64,000 bases of DNA from Treponema sp. (GCA_017645785.1 JAGCNW010000039.1:1-64000), one strand, 5' to 3'. Positions 8,296-17,337 are shown, counted from the first letter of the stretch. Notes: generated by a model from the letters alone, not told the origin. A program made the numbers and translations.

Positions 8296-10692
8296 ATGGC
8301 TAAGAAGAAAAACACAGAAACAGAGACCAAGACAGCGGACACAGAGCCGGCCCAAATTTTGCCGATTGAACAGGTTTTGCCCGCGTCGCTAAATTTGCTT
8401 CCGATTCAGGGACGGCCGATTTTTCCCGGCATTTTCACTCCCTTGCAAATATCAAACGAGGACGACCAAAAGACAGTCGAAGCGGCGATGAAGGCCGACG
8501 GCTTTATCGGAATCGTTTTGACAAAGGACGACAAAAAGAAGAATTCGATAAAAAATCTTTGCGCCGTTGGAACGGCCGCCCGCATAATCAAAAAAATAAA
8601 TTTGCCCGACGGCGGCATAAACATTTTCATCTCCACGATAAAGCGCTTTAAAATCCGTTCCTCCCTGCACGAGCAGAGCCCGATGGCCGCGCTTGTAAAC
8701 TACCTTGACGAGGAGGAGGACAACACGTTCCAAGTCAAGGCTTTGACCCGCGCCCTCATCAGCGAGATGAAGGAAATCAGTGAGAACAATCCGATGTTCA
8801 GCGAGGAAATGCGCTTGAACATGGTCAACATCGACCACCCCGGAAAAATCGCGGACTTCATCGCTTCGATTTTAAACATCGAGAAAAACGACCAGCAAAA
8901 AATTTTGGAGACGGTCAACGTCCGCCAAAGAATGGAGCAAGTTCTTGTCTTTATCAAAAAGGAGCAGGAACTATTGCGCATCCAAAAAAAGATTCAGCGC
9001 GAGATAAACGAACGCGTGGAAAAAAATCAGCGCGACTACTTTTTGCGCGAGGAACTGAAGTCAATCCAAGAAGAGCTTGGAACCGACGCGCAGGGAACCG
9101 CGACCGACTACAAAAAATTTAAGGAAAAAATCGACGAGCTTAAATTTGAAGGCGAGATAAAGGAAAGCGTCGAAAGCGAGCTTTCTAAATTCCAAGTGAT
9201 GGATCCCAACTCGCCCGAATACATCGGCACCAGAAACTTTTTGGAGCTTGTCTGCGCGCTTCCGTGGAAGGACGAAATTGTCGAAGAATACGACTTGGCC
9301 AAGGCAAAGAAAATTCTTGACTCGGACCACTACGGCTTGGACGACGTAAAAAAGCGCATCGTGGAATTTTTGGCGGTGCGAAAGCTTAGGAAAGACAACA
9401 AGGGCTCGATTTTGCTCTTGGTTGGCCCGCCGGGCGTAGGAAAAACCAGCGTCGGCCACAGTATCGCGCGCGCGATGAACAAACCCTTCTACCGCTTTAG
9501 CGTCGGAGGAATGCGCGACGAGGCCGAAATCAAGGGCCACCGCCGCACTTACATCGGCGCGATGCCAGGAAAAATCATTCAGGGACTTAAAATCGCAAAG
9601 AGCCGCTCGCCGGTTTTCTTGATCGACGAAGTTGACAAGATGGGCTCAAGCGCGCAGGGCGACCCGGCCTCGGCGCTTTTGGAAGCGCTTGACTCGGAGC
9701 AGAACGTTTCGTTCCGCGACAACTATTTGGATTTGCCCTTTGACATCAGCGACGTTTTCTTTATTCTTACGGCCAACACCTTGGACTCGATTCCCGCTCC
9801 CTTGTTGGACCGCGCGGAAGTCATCCAGCTTCCCGGCTACATCGACCAGGAAAAAATGGAAATCGCGCGGCGCTACTTGATTCCAAAAAATTTGGAAAAG
9901 AACGGCCTCAAAAAAGCGCAGGTAAAATACACAAGCGCCGCGCTTCTTAGAATAGCCGAAGAATACGCGCGCGAGTCCGGCGTCCGAGCCTTTGAAAAGG
10001 CCTTGGACAAAATCAACCGCAAGCTTGTGACGGAACTATTGTCGCAAGAAAAGCCGGACACAAGCAAAAAGCTTTCGATTGACGCGGCCGACTTGAACAA
10101 GTATTTGGGAAAGCCGGTCTTTGACGAAAGCTCCATCAAGCGCGCGTCAAAGCCAGGAACCGCGATCGGCTTGGCTTGGACCAGCATGGGCGGAGACACC
10201 TTGCTGCTTGAGTCTGTTTCGTTCCCCGGAAAGAACGGAGGACTGCAGCTTACGGGCCAGATGGGCGACGTGATGAAAGAAAGCGCGCAAATCGCCTTTA
10301 ACTGGGCGAGGCGTTACTTAATCGCAAACGGAAAAAAAGACGCGAAATGGTTTGACGAAAACACCGTCCACTTGCACATTCCCGAAGGCGCCACGCCCAA
10401 GGACGGACCCAGCGCTGGCATCACAATGGCCACCACCTTTGTGTCGCTCTTGACGGGAAAGACTATAAAGCCGAATCTTGCGATGACCGGAGAGCTTAGC
10501 CTTACAGGCCAAGTTCTCCCGATCGGCGGCCTGCGCGAAAAAACGGTGGCGGCCAAGCGCAATAAGATAAAGACGATTTTGATTCCTAAAGCCAATTTGC
10601 GCGACTTGGAAGAAACTCCGGAGAGGGTAAAGGCCGGCATTAAGTTCATACCGGTCTCGGACGTGTCGGAAGTCATCGCCGCCGCTTTCTAG
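8296..10692 (+). CDS. lon: Lon ATP-dependent protease (LonA type)
   Basis: Degrades misfolded and regulatory proteins in the cytoplasm as a hexameric AAA+ serine protease. Start chosen at MAKKKN because the upstream open frame runs antisense through the transporter gene. The 798 residues match the usual LonA length. An N-terminal substrate-binding domain (LPIQGRPIFPGIFTPLQI) is followed by a coiled segment, Walker A GPPGVGKT near residue 378, Walker B VFLIDEVDKMG, and a C-terminal peptidase domain with catalytic Ser in PKDGPSAGIT (about 704) and Lys in REKTVAAKRN (about 746). The gene converges tightly with the downstream hydrolase gene (12 nt apart). Confidence 0.96.
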   Translation: MAKKKNTETETKTADTEPAQILPIEQVLPASLNLLPIQGRPIFPGIFTPLQISNEDDQKTVEAAMKADGFIGIVLTKDDKKKNSIKNLCAVGTAARIIKKINLPDGGINIFISTIKRFKIRSSLHEQSPMAALVNYLDEEEDNTFQVKALTRALISEMKEISENNPMFSEEMRLNMVNIDHPGKIADFIASILNIEKNDQQKILETVNVRQRMEQVLVFIKKEQELLRIQKKIQREINERVEKNQRDYFLREELKSIQEELGTDAQGTATDYKKFKEKIDELKFEGEIKESVESELSKFQVMDPNSPEYIGTRNFLELVCALPWKDEIVEEYDLAKAKKILDSDHYGLDDVKKRIVEFLAVRKLRKDNKGSILLLVGPPGVGKTSVGHSIARAMNKPFYRFSVGGMRDEAEIKGHRRTYIGAMPGKIIQGLKIAKSRSPVFLIDEVDKMGSSAQGDPASALLEALDSEQNVSFRDNYLDLPFDISDVFFILTANTLDSIPAPLLDRAEVIQLPGYIDQEKMEIARRYLIPKNLEKNGLKKAQVKYTSAALLRIAEEYARESGVRAFEKALDKINRKLVTELLSQEKPDTSKKLSIDAADLNKYLGKPVFDESSIKRASKPGTAIGLAWTSMGGDTLLLESVSFPGKNGGLQLTGQMGDVMKESAQIAFNWARRYLIANGKKDAKWFDENTVHLHIPEGATPKDGPSAGITMATTFVSLLTGKTIKPNLAMTGELSLTGQVLPIGGLREKTVAAKRNKIKTILIPKANLRDLEETPERVKAGIKFIPVSDVSEVIAAAF

Positions 10693-10704
10693 GCTTGCGA
10701 ACAA

Positions 10705-11601
10705 TTATCGCGCAAAGCCGTTTTCGCGCAGCCAGGGCAGGAGCAAGTTGTCGTTCCACTTTGTCGTGTGGACAAAATCGTTGTTGCCCATTCCAAAGCC
10801 GTGGTCGCCTTTTTCTCCAAGTACAAAAACGTGTTGGACGCCGGCGCGGCTCATGGCTAAGTCCATGCGCTCGGAATTGCGGTAGTCCACCGTGCGGTCG
10901 TCTTTGTTGGCGATTAGGAAAACAGGGCACTTTATTTTGTCCGCGTGAAGCTCAAGCGAAAGCATGTCCTTTCTCTCTTGGCTTAAGTCATTCCTTAAAA
11001 GGCTTTTGCGGGAGCGGACGTGCGCGATGTCGTCTTGCATTGAGACGACCGGGTAGACCGGAACGATAAAGTTTGGCGCAAGGCTTACGCCGGCGTCGAT
11101 TCCCAATTTTTTCAATTCATCTTGGCCGGAAAATTCGGCCGCCATCAAGACCAAGTGGCCTCCCGCGCTAAAGCCGATGGCTCCGATTTTGTTTGGGTTG
11201 ATTCCGTATTGGGCGGCGTTTTGCCGTACGATTTGGATCGCGCGCTGGATGTCTTGCAGCATCGCCGGGTGGCTCCAGCCGTTCCCGCTTACGCGGTACT
11301 TTAGGACAAAGGCGGAAATTCCCTTGGAGCAAAGCCACAAGGCCACATCCTTTCCTTCGTGGTACATTCCCAAGTGGTGGTAGCTTCCGCCCGGGCAAAC
11401 GATCACAGCGGCGTCGGAGCTTTTGTCTATCGGCTTGTAGTAGTCCAAGCGCGAGCTTTTTCCTTTCATCGAGGGAACGCCGTCCCAAATTTTTTGGCGG
11501 ACGGGCGTGATTTTTAGCATTGGATATTCGGAAGAGGGCTTTGCGGCAAAAGCCAAGGCCGCAAATAAAGCGATGACGATAAACAAAGAAATCTTTTTCA
11601 T
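10705..11601 (-). CDS. Exported alpha/beta hydrolase (BD-FAE / acetyl-xylan-esterase-like)
   Basis: 298 residues from the ATG of MKKISLFIVIALFAALAFA, a signal peptide; the ATG three codons upstream (11610) would overlap the -10 box. The fold is marked by VCPGGSY (oxyanion strand, in place of HGG), the nucleophile elbow GFSAGGH (Ser near residue 145), a likely acid Asp in NKDDRTVD and the catalytic His in GDHGFG. Family members hydrolyse ester bonds of acetylated or feruloylated polysaccharides, or short-chain esters, so a periplasmic or secreted deacetylase fits, but the substrate is inferred only from family resemblance. Monocistronic, with its own promoter. Confidence 0.8.
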   Translation of the reverse strand: MKKISLFIVIALFAALAFAAKPSSEYPMLKITPVRQKIWDGVPSMKGKSSRLDYYKPIDKSSDAAVIVCPGGSYHHLGMYHEGKDVALWLCSKGISAFVLKYRVSGNGWSHPAMLQDIQRAIQIVRQNAAQYGINPNKIGAIGFSAGGHLVLMAAEFSGQDELKKLGIDAGVSLAPNFIVPVYPVVSMQDDIAHVRSRKSLLRNDLSQERKDMLSLELHADKIKCPVFLIANKDDRTVDYRNSERMDLAMSRAGVQHVFVLGEKGDHGFGMGNNDFVHTTKWNDNLLLPWLRENGFAR

Positions 11602-11608
11602 GCAAAAC

Positions 11609-11637
11609 ATTCTACTAAAAACTAAGGCTTTTTTCTA
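11609..11637 (-). promoter_or_regulatory. Putative hydrolase-gene promoter, leaderless
   Basis: On the minus strand TAGAAA (11637-11632), 17-nt spacer, TAGAAT (11614-11609), then 7 nt to the ATG at 11601. No Shine-Dalgarno sequence fits in that gap. This spacing is the reason for preferring the second Met. Confidence 0.5.
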
Positions 11638-11669
11638 GTGGAAAAAATTTTGACCTGTTTTTTTCGCTA

Positions 11670-13844
11670 TTATATGTCTGAGACGGCAAGAATTACCGCG
11701 GCAAGAGCCACGACTTTTGTAACGGGGTTTATGGACACCCGCTTTACAAAAATGTGCGCGTTGCTTCCGTCGTTCAAATCTTGGTCGATGATGACAGGCT
11801 CTGGGCTTTCGCAGCACTTTCTAATCACTTCAAAGAAAAGGGGATTTCGCCTGCGGTTTGTTTCGTTGATGTAAATAGTCTTTCCGATGACGCTGCCCTC
11901 GACCGCCAAGCGCCTAAAATTCTTTTTGACAAATTCCTTGTATGACTTGTTGCCGCGTACAATTTTAATTTCGCTCTTTGTCGCTTCCATTATAAGCATC
12001 GGCGGCGTGTTAAAAACATTCTTGTAGATTTGGTCGTTTGAATTTGTTATGGAAGAAATGTTGTATAGGTTTATGTTCCCGATTTGAGCGTAGTATTCGG
12101 ATTCGTCAGGATTTTCAAAACCGATTTGCACGTCTTTTTTGTAGCGCTCGAATATTTCTTCCAAGGGGATCGGCTTGCAATAGTAGTAGCCTTGCAGCTT
12201 TACGCAGCCGATTTCTTTTAGGAATTCGACTTGATCTTCTGTCTCTACGCCCTCGCAAACTGTTTCCAAGCCAAGCTCTGCGGCGATTTTTATCAGGCCG
12301 CTAAGCATGATTTTGCTTTTTTCGCTCCTTTCAAATTCGCGCATGAACTTCATGTCGAATTTTATCAAGTCAAAGGGAACGTCGTGCAAGACTTCAAGCG
12401 AAGAGTATCCTGAGCCAAAGTCGTCAAGCCAAACTTTAAAGCCCAAATCCTTAAAGCGCTTGATTTGGCTTTTCATGTAGTCAAAGTCGCCGCCCAAAAT
12501 GCTTTCGGTTATTTCTATCGTGATTTTGTCCAGAGGAATCGACGACTTTTGGACGCGCTGGTAAATTTCCTGCACGATGTCGCAAGAGTCAAAGTCCGAG
12601 CGCGAAAGGTTCACAGAAACCGGAGCCAAGTATAGGCCGGCTTTTTTTTGCTCTTCCAGTTTTTTTAGAATTTCTTCCAGCATGAACAAGTCAAGCTTGT
12701 AAATAAGGCCGGAGTCTTCCAAAATCGGAATGAAGTCAACCGGGCTTAAAAAGCCTTTTTGCGGATCAATCCAGCGGGCCAGCGCCTCTTCGTCGCAAAC
12801 CTTTCCGTTGGCGGCTCGGATGATCGGCTGGTAGTAAACCTTTATCCATTTTTCGGCGATGGCGCGGTCGATGTTTTCCACAATGTATTGGCGCTTTTCG
12901 GCCTCGACCAGCATCGATTTTTCAAACCAAGTGAAGTTTGAGACAAAGGCGCCCTTGCCCGAGTCGCAAGCCATTTTGGCTCGGTCGCAGGCAAAGCTGG
13001 CTCCGCAAACCTCAATGTTCTTGGAATAAATGCCCGCCCGCACCGGAAGCGACCTTCCGCCGTTGATTTGCTCGCAGTCGGAAAAGAATTGCCAAAGGCG
13101 CTTTTCCAAGTCCTTGTCGTTGGTGTAGACGCAAAAGCGGTCCATGCCAAAGCGGCTGCAGCAATCGTTTGAAAAAGTTTGCGCCAAAAGGCGGGCAAAG
13201 GCGTGGATCAATTTGTCGCCTTCCGCGTATCCGTACTTGGCGTTAAAGCGCCTCATTCCGTTCATGTCAAAAAAGAGCATGATTGGCGTTTCGCCGGCTT
13301 CCAAGCTTTTTGGATAAAAAACTGTGTCGCACATGTAAAAAAAGTGGCTGATTGTCGGAAAGCCCGTAAGGTAGTCGTATTGCAAAAGGCGTTCCTGCGT
13401 GTTGGCCCTTAAAAGGTTGGAGTAGGCCGCCGCCAAAAAGTCTCCCTTTTGCTCGCCTTCCTCCTGGTATTCGCCTTCGTCGGAAAACCAAACCACCGCC
13501 AGCCTTGCGTCTCCTTTTTGAACGTGCATCCCGCGGGCGTGGAGTATCTTGTACCTGCCGCCGATTCTTGTGCGGTAGACGATGTTGTAGGGCTGGTCGT
13601 TTGAGGCAAATAGGTGGGCCGCGTTTTCCAGCATCGCAAGGTCGTCCGGGTGGCAGCCGTAGTACAAGTCTTTGCTTATGATTTTTATCGCGCTTTCACG
13701 GTCGGGAATTTCAAAAAGGTCCAAAAAGCCGTCCGAAATGGCCAATGTGACGATTCGCTTGTCTATGTACTGGTATATGGCCAGCGGAACGCAGGCGCGC
13801 TCCAAAAGAGAAAGTTCTTCTTTGTCGTATTGATATTTTTTCAT
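11670..13844 (-). CDS. Cyclic-di-GMP phosphodiesterase: PAS-like, degenerate GGDEF, EAL, C-terminal extension
   Basis: Predicted to hydrolyse c-di-GMP. Start at MKKYQYDKEE (13844), preceded by GGAGAG. Domains: a PAS-like N-terminus (about 15-125); a GGDEF-type domain (about 155-300) whose active-site motif reads GMDRF at about 233-237, so cyclase activity is unlikely though GTP sensing is possible; an EAL domain (about 325-565) with EEALARW, VNLSRSD, IEITES, WLDDFGSGYSSL, KFDMKF, CEGVET and LQGYYYCKP intact, so it should be catalytically active; and a C-terminal PAS-like extension of about 130 residues. No membrane segments, so cytosolic. It may influence motility or attachment, since the window also holds flagellar genes. 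It has its own near-consensus promoter. Confidence 0.88.
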   Translation of the reverse strand: MKKYQYDKEELSLLERACVPLAIYQYIDKRIVTLAISDGFLDLFEIPDRESAIKIISKDLYYGCHPDDLAMLENAAHLFASNDQPYNIVYRTRIGGRYKILHARGMHVQKGDARLAVVWFSDEGEYQEEGEQKGDFLAAAYSNLLRANTQERLLQYDYLTGFPTISHFFYMCDTVFYPKSLEAGETPIMLFFDMNGMRRFNAKYGYAEGDKLIHAFARLLAQTFSNDCCSRFGMDRFCVYTNDKDLEKRLWQFFSDCEQINGGRSLPVRAGIYSKNIEVCGASFACDRAKMACDSGKGAFVSNFTWFEKSMLVEAEKRQYIVENIDRAIAEKWIKVYYQPIIRAANGKVCDEEALARWIDPQKGFLSPVDFIPILEDSGLIYKLDLFMLEEILKKLEEQKKAGLYLAPVSVNLSRSDFDSCDIVQEIYQRVQKSSIPLDKITIEITESILGGDFDYMKSQIKRFKDLGFKVWLDDFGSGYSSLEVLHDVPFDLIKFDMKFMREFERSEKSKIMLSGLIKIAAELGLETVCEGVETEDQVEFLKEIGCVKLQGYYYCKPIPLEEIFERYKKDVQIGFENPDESEYYAQIGNINLYNISSITNSNDQIYKNVFNTPPMLIMEATKSEIKIVRGNKSYKEFVKKNFRRLAVEGSVIGKTIYINETNRRRNPLFFEVIRKCCESPEPVIIDQDLNDGSNAHIFVKRVSINPVTKVVALAAVILAVSDI

Positions 13845-13875
13845 CGACTCTCCGAACTTTTTGCCTAGACTTATA

Positions 13876-13904
13876 ATTTTACACCCGTTTTTTTGATTTG
13901 TCAA
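13876..13904 (-). promoter_or_regulatory. Promoter of the EAL gene
   Basis: TTGACA (13904-13899), 17-nt spacer, TAAAAT (13881-13876) on the minus strand. The predicted leader is about 25 nt and carries the GGAGAG ribosome-binding site. Confidence 0.75.
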
Positions 13905-13910
13905 ATTTTC

Positions 13911-13939
13911 TTGCTTTTTTGCTAAAAGCGCGCTAAAAT
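13911..13939 (+). promoter_or_regulatory. Promoter of the small gene at 13976
   Basis: TTGCTT (13911-13916), 17-nt spacer, TAAAAT (13934-13939). It is back-to-back with the EAL-gene promoter, only 6 nt from its -35 box, so the two genes may be co-regulated. Confidence 0.65.
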
Positions 13940-13975
13940 TGAATGAGTCAGAAAAAGGTCCAGAGAGGTGTTTTT

Positions 13976-14191
13976 ATGGATAAAAAAATGTCAAAGTGCA
14001 TCGAATTGATGCGGCTTTTGGTCAGCGATATACAGGGCGCGCCCTTTGTCGGCGACGAGTTTTCGACCGAATTGTACTCGATTTGGTATGAGCACGCCCA
14101 GCGCGACGCCGTAAACGCCTTTGAATACTTGGACGAAAACTTCACCAACCGCGACGAAATCATCAAGGCCATCGACAGCCTCCTAAAATAA
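13976..14191 (+). CDS. Small hypothetical cytosolic protein (71 aa)
   Basis: Starts at ATG 13976 (MDKKMSKC) behind AGAGAGGTG; an in-frame ATG at 13943 would precede the predicted leader. The protein is helical and acidic with no signal or membrane segment (IELMRLLVSDIQ, YEHAQRDAVNAFEYLDENF). I do not recognise the family. Its only context clue is the divergent promoter shared with the c-di-GMP phosphodiesterase gene. Confidence 0.65.
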   Translation: MDKKMSKCIELMRLLVSDIQGAPFVGDEFSTELYSIWYEHAQRDAVNAFEYLDENFTNRDEIIKAIDSLLK

Positions 14192-14215
14192 CGACAAAAT
14201 CCGTCTCTTCTTTTT

Positions 14216-14240
14216 CCCGCGCGCCGTCGCGGGGACTTTT
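14216..14240 (+). terminator. Weak terminator-like hairpin
   Basis: CCCGCG-6-CGCGGG (14216-14233) followed by a short, interrupted T-rich stretch. Probably ends the small gene's transcript. Confidence 0.45.
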
Positions 14241-14290
14241 CTCTTCTATTATATAAAACCTTTCGTTAAATTTTAAAAGCATAATTTTCC

Positions 14291-14318
14291 TCAACTTTTA
14301 GGTATTTTCTGCCGATAC
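14291..14318 (+). promoter_or_regulatory. Sigma-28-like promoter candidate for the envelope cluster
   Basis: TCAA (14291-14294), 16-nt spacer, GCCGATAC (14311-14318). The FliA consensus is TAAA-N15-GCCGATAA, so the -10 matches 7 of 8 and the -35 3 of 4, with a spacer one base longer. The ATG of the first gene is at 14374. Suggestive but unproven. Confidence 0.4.
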
Positions 14319-14373
14319 TTAAAGAGAGGAATTGGCGCTTTGTCGAAAAATTCGCGGCGCCTAAGGCGGTAAA

Positions 14374-15534
14374 ATGTCCGTTTCAAAAAAAGCTATTAAA
14401 AGCAACGGTTTTAAATTAAAGGGTTCTCTTAAGAAGTGCGGCTTAGACCGCTGGCGTTATTTCTTTAACGGAATAAACGCGGCCAGCGGTGAGGAACGTT
14501 TGTTCTACATCGAACTAATGTCGGAAAATCCTGCGTTAAGTTACGAGCGGACAATCCTTCCGCAAGTTGAGGAAGAGGAAAAGATAGACGCTGGCGATTT
14601 GCAGGCCGCGCTTGCCGGAAACATCGAAATCAAAGCGCCCGCCAAGCAGGGCGTCATTCCAAGCTTTGCCTGCGTGCGCGCGGGAGTTTTTGGAAGCCAT
14701 CCAAAGCAGCTCAACCGCTTTTTTGCCAACAGCGAATTTAACGCGCAGAAAAAAGGCTTTGAAATAAAGGCGGGCGGCTGCGCCTTTAGCGACAACGAGT
14801 TGTACGGAGTCATGGCGATTACAGAAGTGGAAGCTCGCTCCTTTACAGAGTGGGGAACGTCGTCAGGTCGCATGGAATGGAATTTAAAGTACGAGAGGGA
14901 CTTTGACGCCCCCGAGACATTCAGCAAAGACGGAATGCATTGGCTGGCCGGCGGACTTACAGCGCGCTTTTCGGGAATGGTGACGCTTGACGGCCAGGAA
15001 TACGCGGTGTCGCCCGACCATTCTTTTGGGTATGTGGAAAAGTCTTGGGGAACGGCTATGCCGACGCCCTTTATCCATATTTCTTCAAGCCGCCTTACCA
15101 GCATTTTTACCGGCAAGGTTATGAAGGATTCAGGATTCGCGCTTGGCGGCGACTACGACGGCCGCCTTGTGGCGCTTGCAAAATTTGAGGACGACTTTTA
15201 CGGCTTTGGCCCCCAGCAAAAAATAAAAAAATACTCGGCCCAATGGTCTTGCGTCCGCTCTCCGTCAAACGACGGCGGCGAAGAATTGCATTGGTCTGCC
15301 AGCGTCAATTGCAAAAACTACATTCTTGACGTTGACGTTTTTTGCCAGGCCAACGAAATGCTGGTCAAGGACTACTGGCTTCCTGACGGAAACTTGCTCA
15401 AAGTTTTGTGCGGCGGAAGCGGAACGGGCGAAATACGCCTTTACAAGCAAATTAAAAAATCGCTGGAGCTTATCCAGCACGCGAAAATTTTAGGGGCCGC
15501 ATGCGAATACGGCCAAAAGGACGCGGAAGGTTAA
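14374..15534 (+). CDS. Tocopherol-cyclase-like / lipocalin-like family protein
   Basis: 386 residues, no signal peptide, preceded by AAGGCGG. The key motif is SFGYVEKSWGTAMP near residues 217-230, which matches the GY-x-E-K-x-W-G-x-x-x-P signature of tocopherol cyclase and related bacterial proteins (Pfam tocopherol_cyclase). A second conserved-looking stretch is MEWNLKYERDF (about 168). True tocopherol synthesis is not expected in an anaerobic spirochaete, so it may bind or modify another hydrophobic ligand; this is inference from the fold. The next gene starts at the base after its stop (TAAATG), implying translational coupling. Confidence 0.65.
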   Translation: MSVSKKAIKSNGFKLKGSLKKCGLDRWRYFFNGINAASGEERLFYIELMSENPALSYERTILPQVEEEEKIDAGDLQAALAGNIEIKAPAKQGVIPSFACVRAGVFGSHPKQLNRFFANSEFNAQKKGFEIKAGGCAFSDNELYGVMAITEVEARSFTEWGTSSGRMEWNLKYERDFDAPETFSKDGMHWLAGGLTARFSGMVTLDGQEYAVSPDHSFGYVEKSWGTAMPTPFIHISSSRLTSIFTGKVMKDSGFALGGDYDGRLVALAKFEDDFYGFGPQQKIKKYSAQWSCVRSPSNDGGEELHWSASVNCKNYILDVDVFCQANEMLVKDYWLPDGNLLKVLCGGSGTGEIRLYKQIKKSLELIQHAKILGAACEYGQKDAEG

Positions 15535-17337
15535 ATGAAAAAAGTCGGGGAGCGCATTGTTAAACAATTTATTTTCTCTTGCGTTTTGCTCTTGTGCGGA
15601 ATGAATTTGCGCGCCCAGACAATCGACTTGTCTTCCAAGACCGACGTTGAAAAAGAAGCTCCGGCGTCGGAAAGTGGAGAGCCAGCGGCGTACAACGGAA
15701 CCGAGATGCCGTACAACGCCACCGACGAACAAGCCTCCGCGTCAGTTCCGGGAGCCGCTCCAAGCCTAAAGACTCCAAGCCCTGTATTGGGACTTTGCTG
15801 GAGCAACAACAACGGCTACTTTGCGCTTACAGAACAAAACGCGATTTTTATCCGCGACGGCTTTGACAGCCGCTTGGTCCACACAATAGGTTACGACGGA
15901 GCGGTAAGCCTGCAGTTCGCTTGGGACGTTGTCACAGAGAGCGACATGTTCATGGCGCTGAGCGCGGGCGGAAAATTTAGCGTTTGGAATTTCAACGACC
16001 TTCCCAAGCAAGTCGCCATTTCGGGCGAGATTGAGCCGTCTTATTCCGTGCAGCTTTCGGAAGACCGCCGCGTAACCGCGAGCGCCTTTAGCCATAGCGG
16101 AAACCACATGGCCGTTGCCTTTGACGACGGAACGGTCAACATGTCTATCGTTTTGCACTACACGCAAAAAATTTCGGACAAGAATTTGGTGGGCCATTTA
16201 GGCAACGTCTACAGCCTTGACTTTAGCCGCAACGACGGATTCTTGGCGAGCGCGGGCCTTGACGATAAAATTTTCATCTGGAACGCCACAGACGGCAGCA
16301 AGGTTAATTCGATGCCCTTCTACAGCGGAAGCGGCGCCGGCGTTTTGTTTACCGCGGACTCGTCGGCCGTAATTTCTTTGGAGCGGCCCGACTTGATTAC
16401 AATCCGCCGCTTTGACGGAAGCCGCGTCATGACAATCGTTCCCAACGGAAAAAGCGCCAAGGCTTTAAAGCTGACTTCCAACGGAAAAAATTTAGCGGTC
16501 CTTACGGCAAAGGACAACATAGAATTTTACGACCTTGCGACCGGCAAATACATTGGCTACGTTCCGCCATTTAACCAGACGACATTGACAAGCTTTGCCT
16601 TTAACCGCGACGACAGCATTTTGCTTACAGGCCACGCGGACGGATCTGTGTACAAGCTGCGCTTTGAAAAAGTGTTCTTAAAGCCTGGCGAAAAGCCGCC
16701 TAGAATGCGCATGGTCCATGCCGACGAAGTTGTAGTCAAGGGAAGCGCCTTTACCGACAGAATCCCGGGCAGCAAGGACAGGGCCGACGTGTTCCCGCAA
16801 GAGCATAGCATATTAGTGGGCCTTAGCGGAAGAACCTTCCCAAGTCCTTATAAGTGGGGATTGGACATAAACACAAGGGCGCGCTTTGTGATAAAGAACA
16901 CTCCGATTTTTGTGGGCGGCGGAATTGACGCAGGAGTGGCGTTCCCTGGAGACAGCTATCCATACAAATACACAATCTCGAACACTTACGTAAGCCCTCC
17001 TTATTTGTTGAGCCTTACGTTCAGCGCGCCGGCGGGCGTCCAAGTAAGGCTGGGAAAAAAGGCTCCGCGCCTAATCGCGGAGATTTATCCAGCTTATAGA
17101 ATTGAAAAACTCGCGCAAACCGGAGCGGGAAAAATCGCCGCTTCCAAATGGTTTAGCGCTTTTGTCGGCGGGGTCAATGTTGGCCTCGGTTGGAAATTTT
17201 TTGAATTTGGAGGTGGAGCGGAGTACGATTCAGTGCTTGGGTTCTATCCACGGGCTTACGCCATGGGCAGAATTCCCCTTAGGTTTTCGGGCGGAAATAA
17301 AAAAGCCGCCGCTGACGCAAAGGAGGACAAAAAGTGA
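15535..17337 (+). CDS. Exported WD40-like beta-propeller joined to a C-terminal barrel-like domain
   Basis: 600 residues. The N-terminal signal peptide (KQFIFSCVLLLCGMNLRAQ) is followed by a low-complexity acidic linker (about 27-75) and about seven WD40-type blades (about 78-385; for example HSGNHMAVAFDDGTV and NDGFLASAGLDDKIFIW). The last 190 residues alternate aromatic and glycine-rich strands (WGLDINTRARFVI, VGLGWKFFEFGGGAEY, YAMGRIPLRF), as in small outer-membrane barrels, ending in a Lys-rich tail. A periplasmic propeller anchored in the outer membrane is the simplest reading. The signal peptide and barrel are inferred by eye. It is coupled to both neighbours: it abuts the upstream stop and overlaps the downstream GTG by 4 nt. 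Confidence 0.65.
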   Translation: MKKVGERIVKQFIFSCVLLLCGMNLRAQTIDLSSKTDVEKEAPASESGEPAAYNGTEMPYNATDEQASASVPGAAPSLKTPSPVLGLCWSNNNGYFALTEQNAIFIRDGFDSRLVHTIGYDGAVSLQFAWDVVTESDMFMALSAGGKFSVWNFNDLPKQVAISGEIEPSYSVQLSEDRRVTASAFSHSGNHMAVAFDDGTVNMSIVLHYTQKISDKNLVGHLGNVYSLDFSRNDGFLASAGLDDKIFIWNATDGSKVNSMPFYSGSGAGVLFTADSSAVISLERPDLITIRRFDGSRVMTIVPNGKSAKALKLTSNGKNLAVLTAKDNIEFYDLATGKYIGYVPPFNQTTLTSFAFNRDDSILLTGHADGSVYKLRFEKVFLKPGEKPPRMRMVHADEVVVKGSAFTDRIPGSKDRADVFPQEHSILVGLSGRTFPSPYKWGLDINTRARFVIKNTPIFVGGGIDAGVAFPGDSYPYKYTISNTYVSPPYLLSLTFSAPAGVQVRLGKKAPRLIAEIYPAYRIEKLAQTGAGKIAASKWFSAFVGGVNVGLGWKFFEFGGGAEYDSVLGFYPRAYAMGRIPLRFSGGNKKAAADAKEDKK

